Shown: positions 25,901 through 39,300 of the stretch, piece by piece
Layout: each line of letters starts with the position of its first letter
How positions within the stretch are numbered: position 1 is the stretch's first letter
NCBI GenBank assembly: GCA_024516035.1
Contig: JAMCCL010000055.1
Coordinates: 1-64,000 of the forward strand
Reading direction: 5' to 3'
Source of the DNA: Bactericera cockerelli
Taxonomy: Eukaryota > Arthropoda > Insecta > Hemiptera > Triozidae
DNA: 64,000 bases
Made by a program: the position numbers and the translations under genes
The notes under the pieces: generated by a model
What the model saw: the letters and a program-made list of their open reading frames with translations, nothing else
What the model was told of the DNA's origin: nothing
Databases searched by the model: none

Positions 25901-28900
25901 AATATTGTATAATGTGTTCGCATTTACCCCCGTCAGGCGGGGGTAAATAAGAACACCACTAAACAGATACTACAGTATGCGCAAAACTATTTATAATGCA
26001 CCATTAGAATGCTAAATAAGTCTGTATACCAAAAAAATCACAAGACATGGATTTTACGAAAGCAACTCAGGGTTACAGATATGTTTATAAAATGTAGCTC
26101 AAAATCGTTCGTAATTATCCCCCTTGACCCTATGTACATTGTACATAGACCTATTGTGAGGATCTAAAGAAGTCAGTAATTCTTGAGAAATTAGAGAAAA
26201 TTTCCAATTCAAAAAAAAAAGTTTATTTTATCCGAAGTTCATAATATCGGGGTTCATAATAACGAGGTTCTACTGTATATGTGAGAGAGACAAAAATAAA
26301 ATATATTTCAAGAAAATAATAAAAAATTGAAGTTATCATAATTTGTGTTTATCAAAATAGCTCAAATTTGCTTTAGGCACCAATTTTTTGCCAAACCTGG
26401 GACTCGAACCATCAACCTCCAGATTATCATGTCTTCCACTTTATTCATCAAGCCACCGGATACTCTTTTTTTAATGATGTTTCGTAAAAATAATATATAT
26501 TGTCATGTAAAAAAAATATTTTTTGTTACTAATTATATATCATACATATATTATGTGTTAATCACAAATGTTATATCACAACTACTCAAACTCGGTTAGT
26601 AAATATTTGCTTAACTTGGGACTTGAACCACCGACCAGGTTACGAGTCTACCGCCTTATCAATCAAGCTACTGAGGTCGGTCTATTACTCCTATTTATGT
26701 TATTAGACCAATCTTTTTATTATTACTAATATTTTCTGGGATTGCTGGGGAAAATCCCATCTTTATAAAATGATAAAAAAAGTTATGTTGGTGAACCATA
26801 AGATAATGTTTTCGTGCCAATTGAATCAGAGTCTCTGTCATTGATCGTTTTTCCAAGAAAAGAAAGATCTCTAGATTGCTGGATGGGTGTTTTTTTATTT
26901 TAATATAACTATTATTTTCTGGGATTGCTGGGGAAAATCCCATCTTTATAAAATGATACAAAACGTTGGTGAACCATAATATAATGTTTTCGTGCCAATT
27001 GAATCAGTCTCTGTCATTGATCGTTTTTCCAAGAAAAGAAAGATCTCTAGATAAAAACGTGCGAATACGTAAAAGCCCACAGTAGGATATTTTTTTTTAT
27101 TTTTTTGCGTCTCTTTCAACTGTGTGGTCATAACCCAGACAGCACGGAAGTTGACTTCCAGTCTGGATTTAAGGTGGAAATATCCAGGTGTATAAAGTCA
27201 ACTGGACCTCCAACTGTCCCGACAGCTGGATTTTTCCATCATGGATTAAATCAGTTGACCAGCCACCTGGATATTTCCAACAAAAATCCATCTAGACTCA
27301 GTCACCTGGGCAGTCAGCTGGAAATATAACGACTCTCTCCAGCTAGGACATAACTAGAATTTAGTCAGTTGACCAGTCAGCTGGAAATGCTCCACATTTT
27401 TCCAGTTCAGTTAAAACGCGTTCTCGGATAGATTCGGGTTTCACACGAACTTTACCGAGAGTGTTCTTGTTGAATTCGCCATCTTTAATCTTTGAATAAT
27501 TTTTTAGAGAAATTTCGTTTTTGTGATTCTCGATTATTGTGAGTTGTTTTAATTCTTTTTATAATTGGTACCTATTTCAATTAGTTTTTGAACATTTTTA
27601 TAACTACTGTGGATGCACCTTGTTCATAATATTGTGGACGCACCTTGAGCGGCAAAATTTTTGAATTTGAATTTTTTAAAAAATCGTTTCTTACAAATTC
27701 TGATAATTTTTACCAAATAGAACCAATTTTTGCTATGTAATTTTCTTCTTTTTTAACTGAAGATGCCTTCACAGGCGAAACATGTCTTATTTCCTTAAAT
27801 AAACCAATAAATTATTACAAAAGTGAAGTTAGTAAAAATTACTTGAATTGTTCTCATTTACTACTGCAAGTGTTAATTCTAACTGAACTTCAAATTTGAT
27901 TTCGAGAAAGTGTTAATTCTTACTGAACTCCATATTTGATTTTGAGATGTCACAGAAGGAGTTCTTTGGTTTGTCTAAAATTCTAAATCGTGAATCGTGA
28001 CAGAAGAAAAGGAAAGGACAACAAAAAGTTAAAAATGGATAACATTCTTCAATGGACAGTACTCCATGCACTTGGACAATAATGAACTTTCTGCACTCTA
28101 CTGTTCCTGGACACTGGACAGTCAAACTAGCACAGGGGTTCAACACCATCAATTCACTTGGAATTGTACCTTAAAAAATTGTACCTTACTTTTTTACATG
28201 CTTCCTGATTATTTGACTCAAAATTAATTAGCCAATCTTCTGTGCACTGTCTCTAATAATAATATTAACTATTCAGCTTTCTAAACCACCTTATTACTAT
28301 GAAGCCCCTCAAATTTTGTGTTCATTTTATATCTATTAAAAAAAAGTGTTCCACACTATTGTGTTTTATAATTTCACTAGTCTTAACAATTAAGTCAATT
28401 TTGTTTTAATTTAAGTATAACAATGCTTTTTTGGTAATAATTCTCAAATCAAACAACCCAGCAATTCAAATTAGCCACAGAAGTATGTAAATTGTCATGA
28501 AGGATTACAAATACATAATAACATTCACTAATCCATGTTCCACCACGTTAGACATTGCTTAACTTTGGCTATTTCATAAAAACTGGTGTATTCAATGCCT
28601 CATCATCATTTTCTGCTGGCTATTAGTTTATTTCTTTGTTATTTTTGGTTTCACTGAAGAAATATATTTTCATTTACATAGTATTATTATTTTATTGTGA
28701 TTATGTACATGGTATGAGCATATTTTATAATTGGATATCATTATTTTATTTCTATACTAGCTAAAACCTGGCATTTTGTCACCATTAAGGTTTTTTCTCA
28801 TGGCCGGTGTCCTAATGAAAATAATAATAACATTTTTAATTGGAAGGTAACCACCAGGTCAGGTTATGCTCAAAGCATTTTCTACCACCTAACCCTCAGA

Positions 28901-31900
28901 GTCTTATTATTATGTGGTCACAACCATAATGAGGAAAAAATTGAAACAACGGAACCCTACGCTAAGTGGATTATCTGACTAGCACGTTAACCACTTGATT
29001 ACCAGTGCACTTGAAAATTGTATTACATATTTTTATTTTGATAATTTTCTAGTATGTTGAAGGTGGCTTAGGGGGGGTGAACTCTCAGTGAAAGTACCGT
29101 TTCGTATTGTAACCCCAAGAGGACATAGTCAGCCAGACATGCACGACTTTGAGTATTATATATAGAGATTATACCTACTTAGGAAGTACTTGTGATACAT
29201 TGGTACAAGGTCTTGTGACATGGTGGAAATTTAATAGTGCATTTTACACTTTTGTGACAATTTTTTTATTAATAATAAACACTCTTATTGTAAAATATAA
29301 TCATGTTAAAGAGTCTTATTTGAATTGTGTTGTTTAAAACAGATTAGTTATTTTCTTTTTCTTTCCAAATTTCTATATAAAAAAAATTATACCCAAATTT
29401 GTGTGTGTGTATGTGTTAAAAAAACCTATTTAAAATTTATTACTTTATTTTTATACAAAAAAAATATTCTTCATGAGATTTGAATGTATGGCCTCTAAAT
29501 TAAATAACTGAAATTGAATTTATGCCTAATATACATTTGTTTCTAGATTTTTATTACTATTATTATTATTATTATTTGCAAAAAAATGCATATAATGGGA
29601 TTCGAACCCACGACCTCAAAACCAAGAGCGTAGCATTTGATTATTATGTAGTATAATGTACAGTATAGGTAAATAGGTATGTCAACATTGTGGTAGTGAG
29701 TTACTACCCATCCACTAGAGAGCGCTATAAGTAGCTGGAAATAAGTGGAACAAATCCAGTTGACTTTGGGCAACTGACTTCCAGTTAAAAGTTGGGTTAC
29801 TTTCCAGTTCATTTCCAGTTGATTTCCAGGTGGAGGTCAGGTGGAAGGTGGAAATCTCCAGCTGATTTCCAGGTGGGCAAGTAGACTTTTTCCACCTAAC
29901 AGTATGGTATACATCCAGTTGACTGTGCTGTCTGGGAATTATCACGACGAGGGGTTTTACCTTCATTCACTGGAAACTCACGAACCAGATACTCACATAA
30001 ACCTCACCAAGCCTGAGTGGTGCCGGCAATAGCCAGCATTACGAGGGTTTGATTTTAAATGGCCTCCCATCCTAGTCCTAACCCCGCTGGATGTTTCTTA
30101 AATTTGGCCATCGCATCTAAATACCACTGTGCGAATCCTAATTTATTTCTAAACAATAATAATAAAACTCTTTAGTGGAAAATAAGCACCAGGCGAGGTT
30201 AATTCTCAAAGAATTTTCTACCACCTAACCCTCAGTGTTTTAATATTATGTGGTCACGAACTCAAATTGAATACACCAGTTCTCAGTCAGTTACTGAAGT
30301 CAAGCAACGTCCAGCGAGGCTAGGACTTCGAATCCTCGTGATGCTAGCAATTCCCGGCCCCACCCAGGCTGGGTGAGTTTCATTTGAGTAGCTGATTTGT
30401 GAGTTTCTAGTGAATGGAGGGTAAAACCCGCGTCGTGATATGACCTTGTAGTTGAAAGCGATGTTAAACCCAAATTAAAGAGAGAGAGAGAGAGAAAAAA
30501 AAAGTCTGTCCCGGTAGCTCAGTGGTAAAGGCGGCACTCTGTGAATCCAGAGTTTCCAGAGGTCGTGGGTTCGAAACCCAACCGGTACATGACAAGTTAT
30601 CCTCCCATTTGGGATTTTTACCACATAATAATAATATGTCTTGGGCTTACTACTGGAATAATGGGACTTTAATAGTCTTTATCGGGCAGTATAAATAAAG
30701 CGATATTATTATTTCGAGGTCGATACATTTTTTTTTTGCTTCTAAGTTAATAGTGAGGAGACATTTCAGTCTATCTCACTAAAACAGCTAAAACTATAAC
30801 TAGTATGTTAAAATTAATTGTTTTAAAAATTTCCGCACAAGATATCAAAGAAAAATTTCGAAATATTTTCGGAGAGCAATCCGATTTGAAGGCACAGTTA
30901 GCTTTAGTAACCATATTATTATTCAATTCAACTATGGAATTTTTCAATTCTGAAGGACCATATAGTAGCAATGACGAATCAAATCAAATCTATATATTGA
31001 CATTTTCATGTCTTTGCTCTGGCACATAACCAAAATTATGTGACGAAATTATGTAACGAAATTATGTAACGTATGTAACGATATTATGTAACGAAATATT
31101 GAATTGTAAAGGGAGAGAAGAGGGAAAGTGTGTGTCATGCGCACAATGGAGAAGTATTGAATTGTAGAGGGAGAGAAGAGAGAAGGTATGTGTCATGCGC
31201 ACAATACGAAATTTGGTCAGTTGGGTTTTGGACCTTGAATAGTAAAGATGAAAATGTCCCAATGGTTGCAGACTCGTATGCAAGCGTTTTTTCAAACAAA
31301 AATTTAACATCGCTTTCAACTGCATGGTCATATCAGTAGTCACCGTGGCAGAGTGAGTTAGCGCGCTAGGCATTGTACGCATGGTGACCTGGGTTCGATT
31401 CCCAGCGGGGCAGGAATTTTTATCGAAATTTGACTTTTACCAAAACGACCACGTCCATAATAATTATGTATCCACATCTATATAATATATAATAATATTT
31501 CAATATATTGTCATACCCAAGTACGCAATAGCTTAGAAATCTATTTTTTTCGTTACATAATTTCGTCACATAATTTCGTTACATAATTTCGTTACTTAAT
31601 TTCGTTACATAATTTTGGTTATGTGCCAGAGCAAAGACATGAAAATGTCAAAAATAGAGCTAAAAAATTTCGTCCCCGCCAGGATTCGAACCCGTGCTGA
31701 CTGGGTGGCAGGTCGAGCTTCTACCAATAGACAAAGTTGTCTTCTGAAGAAACGAGGGCAGAAAATGAGCTAACTAAATTAATACTTGGAAACTTAAACA
31801 TTAAATTTTTTAGTACATTTAGCCCAATTTTCATCACTACAAAGTCTGCTTGGGGGTTGAATATCACATATATAAAATTGTAGTGATGAAAATTGGGCTA

Positions 31901-34900
31901 ATTGTACTAAAATATATAGATTTGATCATCTTCTTACTGTTCAGGTTTCCTCATCGATTTCATCTCCGGCCCCGTCTCGGTGGGCTTCACCTCGGCCGCG
32001 GCCATCATCATCGCCACCTCCCAGATCAAGGACTTGCTCGGCCTCTCCTACACCGCGTCCCGCTTTGTCGACGTGTGGGATCAGCTGTCCCACCACATCA
32101 GGGAGACGTCGCGAGGAGACGCCGTCCTGGGGATCTCCTGCATGGTCATCCTGCTTCTGCTGAGGGTGAGTGCGAGCTATGTCATCATTTTTTTTTTTTT
32201 TTTTTTTTTCCACTAGTCCTGAAAATATATCAATCACCTTTACCTTTGGCAACATTTGTAAACAAAATACAGGAGAACCAAAGGCACGAGCATACCTATT
32301 CCAAAAAATGTCACTTGTAATCCAGAGAGGTAATTGCTCAAGTATTCTGAGTACTTTGCCCTCTGGATTGCAAATGGCAGAGATATACTATCTGAAATAA
32401 AAATATAATATTTATTTCCTTTACTTTTATCTACCACCTGATTTAAGCAATGTAAATTTTATATCTTTTAACTCTCTCTTGATATATCATGTACCAGTGT
32501 ACCTTGTACCTAGCACACATACAAAAATGTATATTAAATGCTATAATATAAATAAAAAATAAAAAGTCAGTGAGTGAGTGAAACAAACATATGAGACAGG
32601 CATTTCTCTTTCCTTTTCTTCATAGAGGTAGGACAATAATAGAGAATAGAGGTAGATCAAGAATAGAGGTAGGTCAAGCATAGAGGTAGGTCAAGCATAG
32701 AGGCAGGTCAAGAATAGAGGTAGGTCAAGCATAGAGGCAGGTACATAATAGGTAGGTCAAGCATAGAGGCAGTTACATAATAGGTAGGTCAAGCATAGAG
32801 GCAGGTACATAATAGGTAGGTCAAGCATAGAGGCAGGTACATAATAGGTAGGTCAAGCATAGAGGTAGGTCAAGCATAGAGGCAGGTACATAATAGGTAG
32901 GTCAAGCATAGAGGTAGGTCAAGCATAGAGGCAGGTACATAATAGGTAGGTCAAGCATAGAGGTAGGTCAAGCATAGAGGCAGGTACATAATAGGTAGGT
33001 CAAGCATAGATGTAGGTCAAGCATAGAGGCAGGTACATAATAGGTAGGTCAAGCATAGAGGTAGGTCAAGCATAGAGGCAGGTACATAATAGGTAGGTCA
33101 AGCATAGAGGTAGGTCAAGCATAGAGGCAGGTACATAATAGGTAGGTCAAGCATAGAGGTAGGTCAAGCATAGAGGTAGGTCAAGCATAGAGGCAGGTAC
33201 ATAATAGGTATGTCAAGCATAGAGGTAGGTCAAGCATAGAGGCAGGTACAGAATAGAGGTAGGTCAAGCATAGAGGTAGGTCAAGCATAGAGGCAGGTAC
33301 ATAATAGGTATGTCAAGCATAGAGGTAGGTCAAGCATAGAGGCAGGTACAGAATAGAGGTAGGTCAAGCATAGAGGTAGGTCAAGCATAGAGGCAGGTAC
33401 ATAATAGGTATGTCAAGCATAGAGGCAGGTACAGAATAGAGGTAGGTCAAGCATAGAGGTAGGTCAAGCATAGAGGCAGGTCAAGAATAGAGGTAGGTCA
33501 AGCATAGAGGTAGGTCAAGCATAGAGGTAGGTCAAGAATAGGGGCAGGTACATAATAGGTAGGTCAAGTTGACGTGTGGGATCAGCTGTCCCACCACATC
33601 AGGGAGACGTCGCGAGGGGACGCCGTCCTGGGGATCTCCTGCATGGTCATCCTGCTTCTGCTGAGGGTGAGTGCGAGCTATGTCATCATTTTTTTTTTTT
33701 TTTTTTTTTTTTTTATCCACTAGTCCTGAAAATATATCAATTACCTTTACCTTTGGCAACATTTGTAAACAAAATACAGGAGAACCAAAGGCACGAGCAT
33801 ACCTATTCCAAAAAATGTCACTTGTAATCCAGAGAGGTAATTGCTCAAGTATTCAGAGTACTTTGCCCTCTGGATTGCAAATGGCAGAGATATACTATCT
33901 GTAATAAAGAAATAAAAATATCATATTTATTTCCTTTACTTTTATCTACCACCTGATTTTATCAATGTAAATTTTATATCTTTTAACTCTCTCTTGATAT
34001 ATCATGTACCTTGTACCTAGCACACATACAAAAATGTATATTAAATGCTATAATATAAATAAAAAATAAAAAGTCAGTGAGTGAGTGAAACAAACATAAT
34101 ATGAGACAGCCATTTCTCTTTCCTTTTCTTCATAGAGGTAGGTCAATAATAGAGAATAGAGGTAGATCAAGAATAGAGGTAGGTCAAGCATAGAGGCAGG
34201 TCAAGAATAGAGGTAGGTCAAGTTAGTGTGCACTGGTAGTCAAGTGATTAACACGCTGGACTGGTAATTCAGGTAACGTAGGGATCCGTTGGTTCCAATC
34301 CCACCCTGTGCATGCACTGAGAAAAAAAACTATCCTGGACATTCATCCTTGAATAAATGTTAAAATATAAGGATGATAGATACTTAAATTAGTATATTAT
34401 ACACTTCATTATTACAATGTAACAATGTAACTTGTATCGTTGTCTTAGTGTGCATGGACAAATAATCTTTTCTTAAAGTAATCCCGATTCCATCTTCGTT
34501 TAAGGATAACTTACTAGCTAACAAGGATGTCTTTTTTCTCAGGCACTGGTAGTGAAGTGATTAACGCGCTAGTCTGGTAATCCAGGTAGCGTAGGGATCC
34601 GTTGGTTCCAATCCCACCCTATAATAATAAATAATAAGACTCTGAGGGTTAGGTGGTAGAAAATGATTTGAGCATTAACCTCGCCTGGTCGTTACCTTCC
34701 ACTAAAGAGTGTTATTATTATTCAAATACCCAAATTGGCATTATTGTATGTGTTTTGAATCCCACCCAGTGCATGAATTTTTCCTCAATAATTTAAGTTT
34801 GTGACCACATAATAATAAGACTCTGAGGTAGGTGGTAGAAAATGCTTTGAGCCTTAGCCTCGCCTAGTGGTTACCTTCCTCTAATGAGTGTTCTTATTAT

Positions 34901-36315
34901 TATTATTTACATTCCCGAAATGACACTAGTGACAGGTTTAATTTCAAAAGCACAAAAGCTGCCCTGACTTTTCATGATGACACCTTCCCTTTTGACATGA
35001 AAAATGTCCAGAAAATTCCTAGTGTTCCCTCTTCCATTGACATTAAATTTATGAAGAAGAAATTTCTTTTGTCTCGAAGCTCGAAGTAAAAATATAAATT
35101 TTAGCAAGAGCTAAGAAAGTTTGGTAAGTTGGTATTTGATTTGATTTAGAAAAGTTTAGAAGAAACTTAAAAATAATTCTTCATAACTTGAACTGTGATT
35201 CATAATTGAATGTTTTATTGAAAGGTACTCAATTCATCAAAACGTCAATTATAACGTAGGTTTTGACGTGCATGTCAAAACTTTTTTATTTTAACTTTTC
35301 TAAACTTTGTGAAAAACTAATAACAAAAAATCGGTGGTAATAATTTAATAGTAATAATAAGAGACTCGAACTTTTATGCATTTTTATTTTTATAGCTCTC
35401 TCGTACCGATAATGATTCTTTAGAACAAAAAGAAAAAGAGCTAAAAAAAAGGTTGAATAATATACCGTCATGAATGAACTAGTAGATGTTAAAATGTTAA
35501 AGAAGCGTAATTTTTTTAAATTATGTACAATTGTACATAGGTCATTATGTACCTACGTACATTTAATACAACCCCTCACTTTTCCATTTACTTTGAAGGT
35601 CCATTAGAAGACTATTTATTTACAAAGTAAGATGTTATAGGTAAATAATAATAAAAAAAATATATTTTTCATATATTTTATACATTTTGTTTTTATTTTA
35701 ATTTTTCATTATATTAATACTTAGATTTAAGGAATTACCCAAAATTGTGAACGCTGTAAAAATTTATTATTATTATTATCATCATCAAGATTTTTCATAG
35801 GTACTAAATAGGTAGTAAAACGAGTTTGAGAAGTTGTGATATGAAGAAAGTTATTAACACAAATATAATAACTTGATTGGTAAATGTGGTTGCAGAAAGT
35901 GAAGGACATCCCCATCGGGCCTTCCGAGACGAAAGAGAAGACGACAGCCCAGAAGCTGGCGGAGAAAGTCCTCTGGTTCATTTCGACAGCCAGGAACATC
36001 CTGGTGGTGATATTCTGTGGCATGCTGGGGTACTACTACGACGAGAGCACTCATGGGAAGGTGCCGTTCAAACTATCTGGTGAGTCCAATATTACTTCCG
36101 AGAAATTTCTAATATTAGAAATCGGAAGTATTTTGTTTGTTTTTGTAAAAAAAAAATACTTTTTTGCTCCGATTTCAATTTTTTCATATTCCTGGACGTT
36201 TCATAACCTCCTGAGCAAATTTTGTTTTGTGTCCGTCTGTCGATGTCGTAATATAGTTTTGTGTCCGTCTGTCGTAATATGATCTTGCAAATGAAAAAGA
36301 AGTTAAACCAAGAAG

Positions 36316-36357
<42 letters not shown>

Positions 36358-39300
36358 AACAGGCCTCATTCTAGCAGACTCTCACTCTCATAATCCCTGA
36401 ATCTCCCTTTGGTTGCCTTCCACCAAAGAGTGTTTTTTTGGCCATACAGCCACACCAAAGAGTATAACACTCTTTATTGTTATACTCTTTCGTATTATTA
36501 TTGTTATAATATTTCGATTCTTTATAATGTCATTTTATAAAGAATCGAAATCTTCTAAAGGGTCATTTTTGTCATTAAGAGTCGGATGTCTTTCAATTTT
36601 CTTTCAACCTGTATTCAGTGGGAGGGGGCAGGGGCACTCTCGCAGTATCTACTCGAACCATCAATTAATCACTTGGTGCTCGACGCTGGAGGAGGTTAGA
36701 GGAGAATTCCGGAGAGCTTGCAGGGGAATTTTAATGCGGGTTGGGCAGGGGGGTTGGATGGAAAAGAAGGGAACAAGATCTACAGAGGTACTTGAAGAGG
36801 GTTTCGGGGCTATTTATTTTGAAACTAATTATCCAAACAGCCCCCCCCCCCCCCACTGCCCCCATGGCAGTCAGCAAGATATTAATCTTGTTCGAAAGAT
36901 AGACCAAGGGTGTCCCAAGATAAATGAGAGTTCAGTGTGAAATAGAGTTTGGTTAACGGGGAAAAAGAAATGGCATTTTGTTTCAATTATTCAATAATGA
37001 AATTAACGGCAGGTAACAATGGTAAATCATTCTAAGCATATTGAGGTTAGGTGGTAGAAAATGGTTTGAGCATTTACCTCGCCTGGTGGTTACCTACATT
37101 CCACTAAACAGTGTTATTATTATTTCGAGGTAGATTACAGTTATTTTTTTATTCTAAGTTAATAATGAGGAGATATTTCAGTCTATCTCACTAAAACTAT
37201 AATTAATTGTTTAAAAATTTCCGCACAAGATGACACGTTTGTAAGATCGCACTCTTCTGGATAGTTGTTTCTAAAGTTTCTATAGAGTGTCGCATATCCA
37301 ATAGCTTTAAATTTCCTTTAAATTCCGTTGTTATTATTATTATTCAACCATTGAGTAAGTAGTTTCTTGAAGATATTTCTCACTGTGAACTCTTAAAATG
37401 CTGTAACTATGAAAGTTCAAAAATTTGGGTTGTTAGCGATCCAAATTCATGATTCTCACCATTCCCGTATCCCAAACATACTTGCGGTTGGCATTGTTCA
37501 ACCTCTTCCTCACGGTTAAGGTTGTTTTTGGCACTATTCCACATTTTAAGGGCGGATGCACTTCCTAACGAAAAAAAACAAACAAGGGCGCAAAAGATTT
37601 TTGTGTTATTGTTTTCTGGCATGACAGAATACAATAACAAAGTGTTATTGTCCGTATCTGTTTAAAATAATTCTAGTAATAAGTCTTTCATAATTAGGAA
37701 ATAATTTTAATTATGAAATTAATTAATTAATACTTTGGGTAGCCCTGTTCTTTCTTATCTGTCTTCCAATGTCCCTTGTGACACGGGGAAATTTCTACCT
37801 AATTAATTTAGAAACAAACACTTAATATTTCCCTCTCCCTCTCCCTCTTCCTCTGTGTCTTTACCCTCTTTCTCTCCTCTCTCTCTCTCTCTCTTTTTCT
37901 GTCTCTTTCTCTACTCTCTCTCTCTCTTTTTCTGTCTCTTTCTCTCCTCTCTCTCTCTTTTTCTGTCTCTTTCTCTCCCCCTCTCTCTCTTTCTCTCCCC
38001 TCTCTCTCTCTTTTTCTCACTCCGCCCCCCCCCTCTCTCTCTTTCTCTATCCCCGCCCCTCTCTAGTTTCTCCCAACCCTCCTATATCTTTACTTTCCTC
38101 TTCTTCTCTCCCTTTATTCCTCTATATTTCTCTCTCTCTCTCTCTCCCCTTTTTTCCTTTTACCATTCTTTTCTCTCTATCTACTTCTCTCTCTCATTCT
38201 CTTTCCCAATCTACCAAACCTAATCCCATTGTTTCTATCTCTCTCTCCTCCCCTAGCCCTCCTTCCTTTCCTCTCTCTCTCTCTCCCTCCCTCTCTCCCC
38301 CCATTGATTCTATCTCTCTCTCCTTTCATACCTGCTTCCCTCCCCTCTCTCTCTCTCTCTCTCCTTCTCTCTCTCTCTCTCCTCTCTCATTCTCTCTCAT
38401 CCTTCCACCCCTCGCTTCCCAATCTTCTCCACCTCATCCCATTGTTTTCTCTCTCTCTCTCTTCCCTTTTCTCCCCCTCCTCTTCTCTCCCCCCAACGTC
38501 CCCACTCCGCTCCCTCCTCCCCCTTCTCCGCCCTCTCATCTTAATGTGTTTAACACAAAAGCCCGGTGTCGTTTTGATAAATCCGTTTGTTATTCAATAG
38601 ACGGGGAGACTGTAGAAGGAGACACGAGACACAAAGGCGCCCCCCTGTGATAAGGAGAAGGAGGCGTTTGATAAGCATCAGGGCTTGATGAAACAAAGAA
38701 AAACACGGGGGGGGGGGGGCTGGAACGATACAAGGGGATGAAAAGGGATAAGTGTCAAATTTACACGGATTTTGGAGGGGGGGGTCGTGTCGTGTCGTTT
38801 GGAGCGAAACGATCTTGCTTACGAATAAATAGACGGCTTTTTGCTTTCTAAATACATATTATTGTACATGCGTTAATTATTTGTTTAGAGAATGTAAATG
38901 TTTAAACAAACTAGCTATCTTCGTATCTTCCAAAGTTGTTGATAAGTTTAAGCCGTCCCTTATGAGTTATTTAAATGAAAATGTAGATAGGTATCTATTA
39001 TCTATGTGTTTTTGAGTCTTAAGACATTAATAAATGTTTACCTGGAGCAATACCAAGAAGAAGCATAAAATCATTTGCTGGAAACTCACAAAGCAGCTAG
39101 CAACCTCACCCAGCCTGGGATTGTTGAAAATCGCCAGCATCACAAGGGGTCGGGTGGTCATCAGGTCATTCATCCAAGTTTATTTTAGTCCTCAATTCTT
39201 CTTAAATGCTTACCCTAACCAATGTATTTCGTAGCTTTTACCGAAAAAAGGCATCATTGATACTTTAACTCTTTGTTCATTAACCCTTTTACTCCTTGTT

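Larger units (their letters stand above)
24403..26130. mobile_element. Inner inverted-terminus element nested in the pogo-like element
   Basis: Left 'ggtcaaggggggtatttacg' + 'aaca', right (inverted) 'gggtcaagggggataattac' + 'gaacg'. The internal repeats of 'ggggtaattacgaacac' (24785) and the hairpin 'tttacccccgtcaggcgggg' (25922) share the motif. Flanked by TA-containing sequence. It could be a separate Tigger-like element carrying the transposase remnant, or subterminal repeats of the outer one. Confidence 0.55.
24195..26275. mobile_element. pogo/Tigger-like DNA element, outer (TA-flanked)
   Basis: Begins CAGTAGAACCCTGTTATTAT and ends, inverted, with AATAACGAGGTTCTACTG, flanked by TA at 24193-24194 and 26276-26277. 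TA target duplication and a CAGTRGAACC terminus are typical of pogo/Tigger elements (Tc1/mariner superfamily). Subterminal 'gttcataatatcggggttc' repeats occur at both ends. It contains a second pair of inverted termini (24403/26130) and a nested SINE. Confidence 0.8.
27134..29936. mobile_element. 2.8-kb element with CCCAGACAGCAC inverted termini inserted in a 5S SINE
   Basis: Left end CCCAGACAGCAC, right end GTGCTGTCTGGG, 12 bp perfect. Both subterminal regions (27145-27420 and 29720-29925) are crowded with 'cagttgac', 'ttccagctg' and 'ggaaatatcc' motifs. The flanks, joined, restore a minus-strand 5S SINE, which proves a single insertion unit. The interior contains a family C SINE (28819-29010) and no intact transposase. 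Superfamily not assigned. Confidence 0.75.

Noticed and set aside
27757..27787. Functional hammerhead ribozyme
   Set aside because: Core order is present but an extra T breaks the CTGAnGA-stem II junction and stem I is only about three pairs; kept as a weak motif.
33571..33666. Second functional exon 3
   Set aside because: No acceptor in front; the preceding sequence is the minisatellite ending ...ggtcaag.
36413..36940. 175-residue open frame
   Set aside because: Crosses a C-run and repeat-like text; no domain recognisable and it lies inside an intron.
37808..38600. Ser/Leu-rich and Arg/Glu-rich open frames on both strands
   Set aside because: Pure consequence of a CT microsatellite; no stop codons arise in CT repeats.
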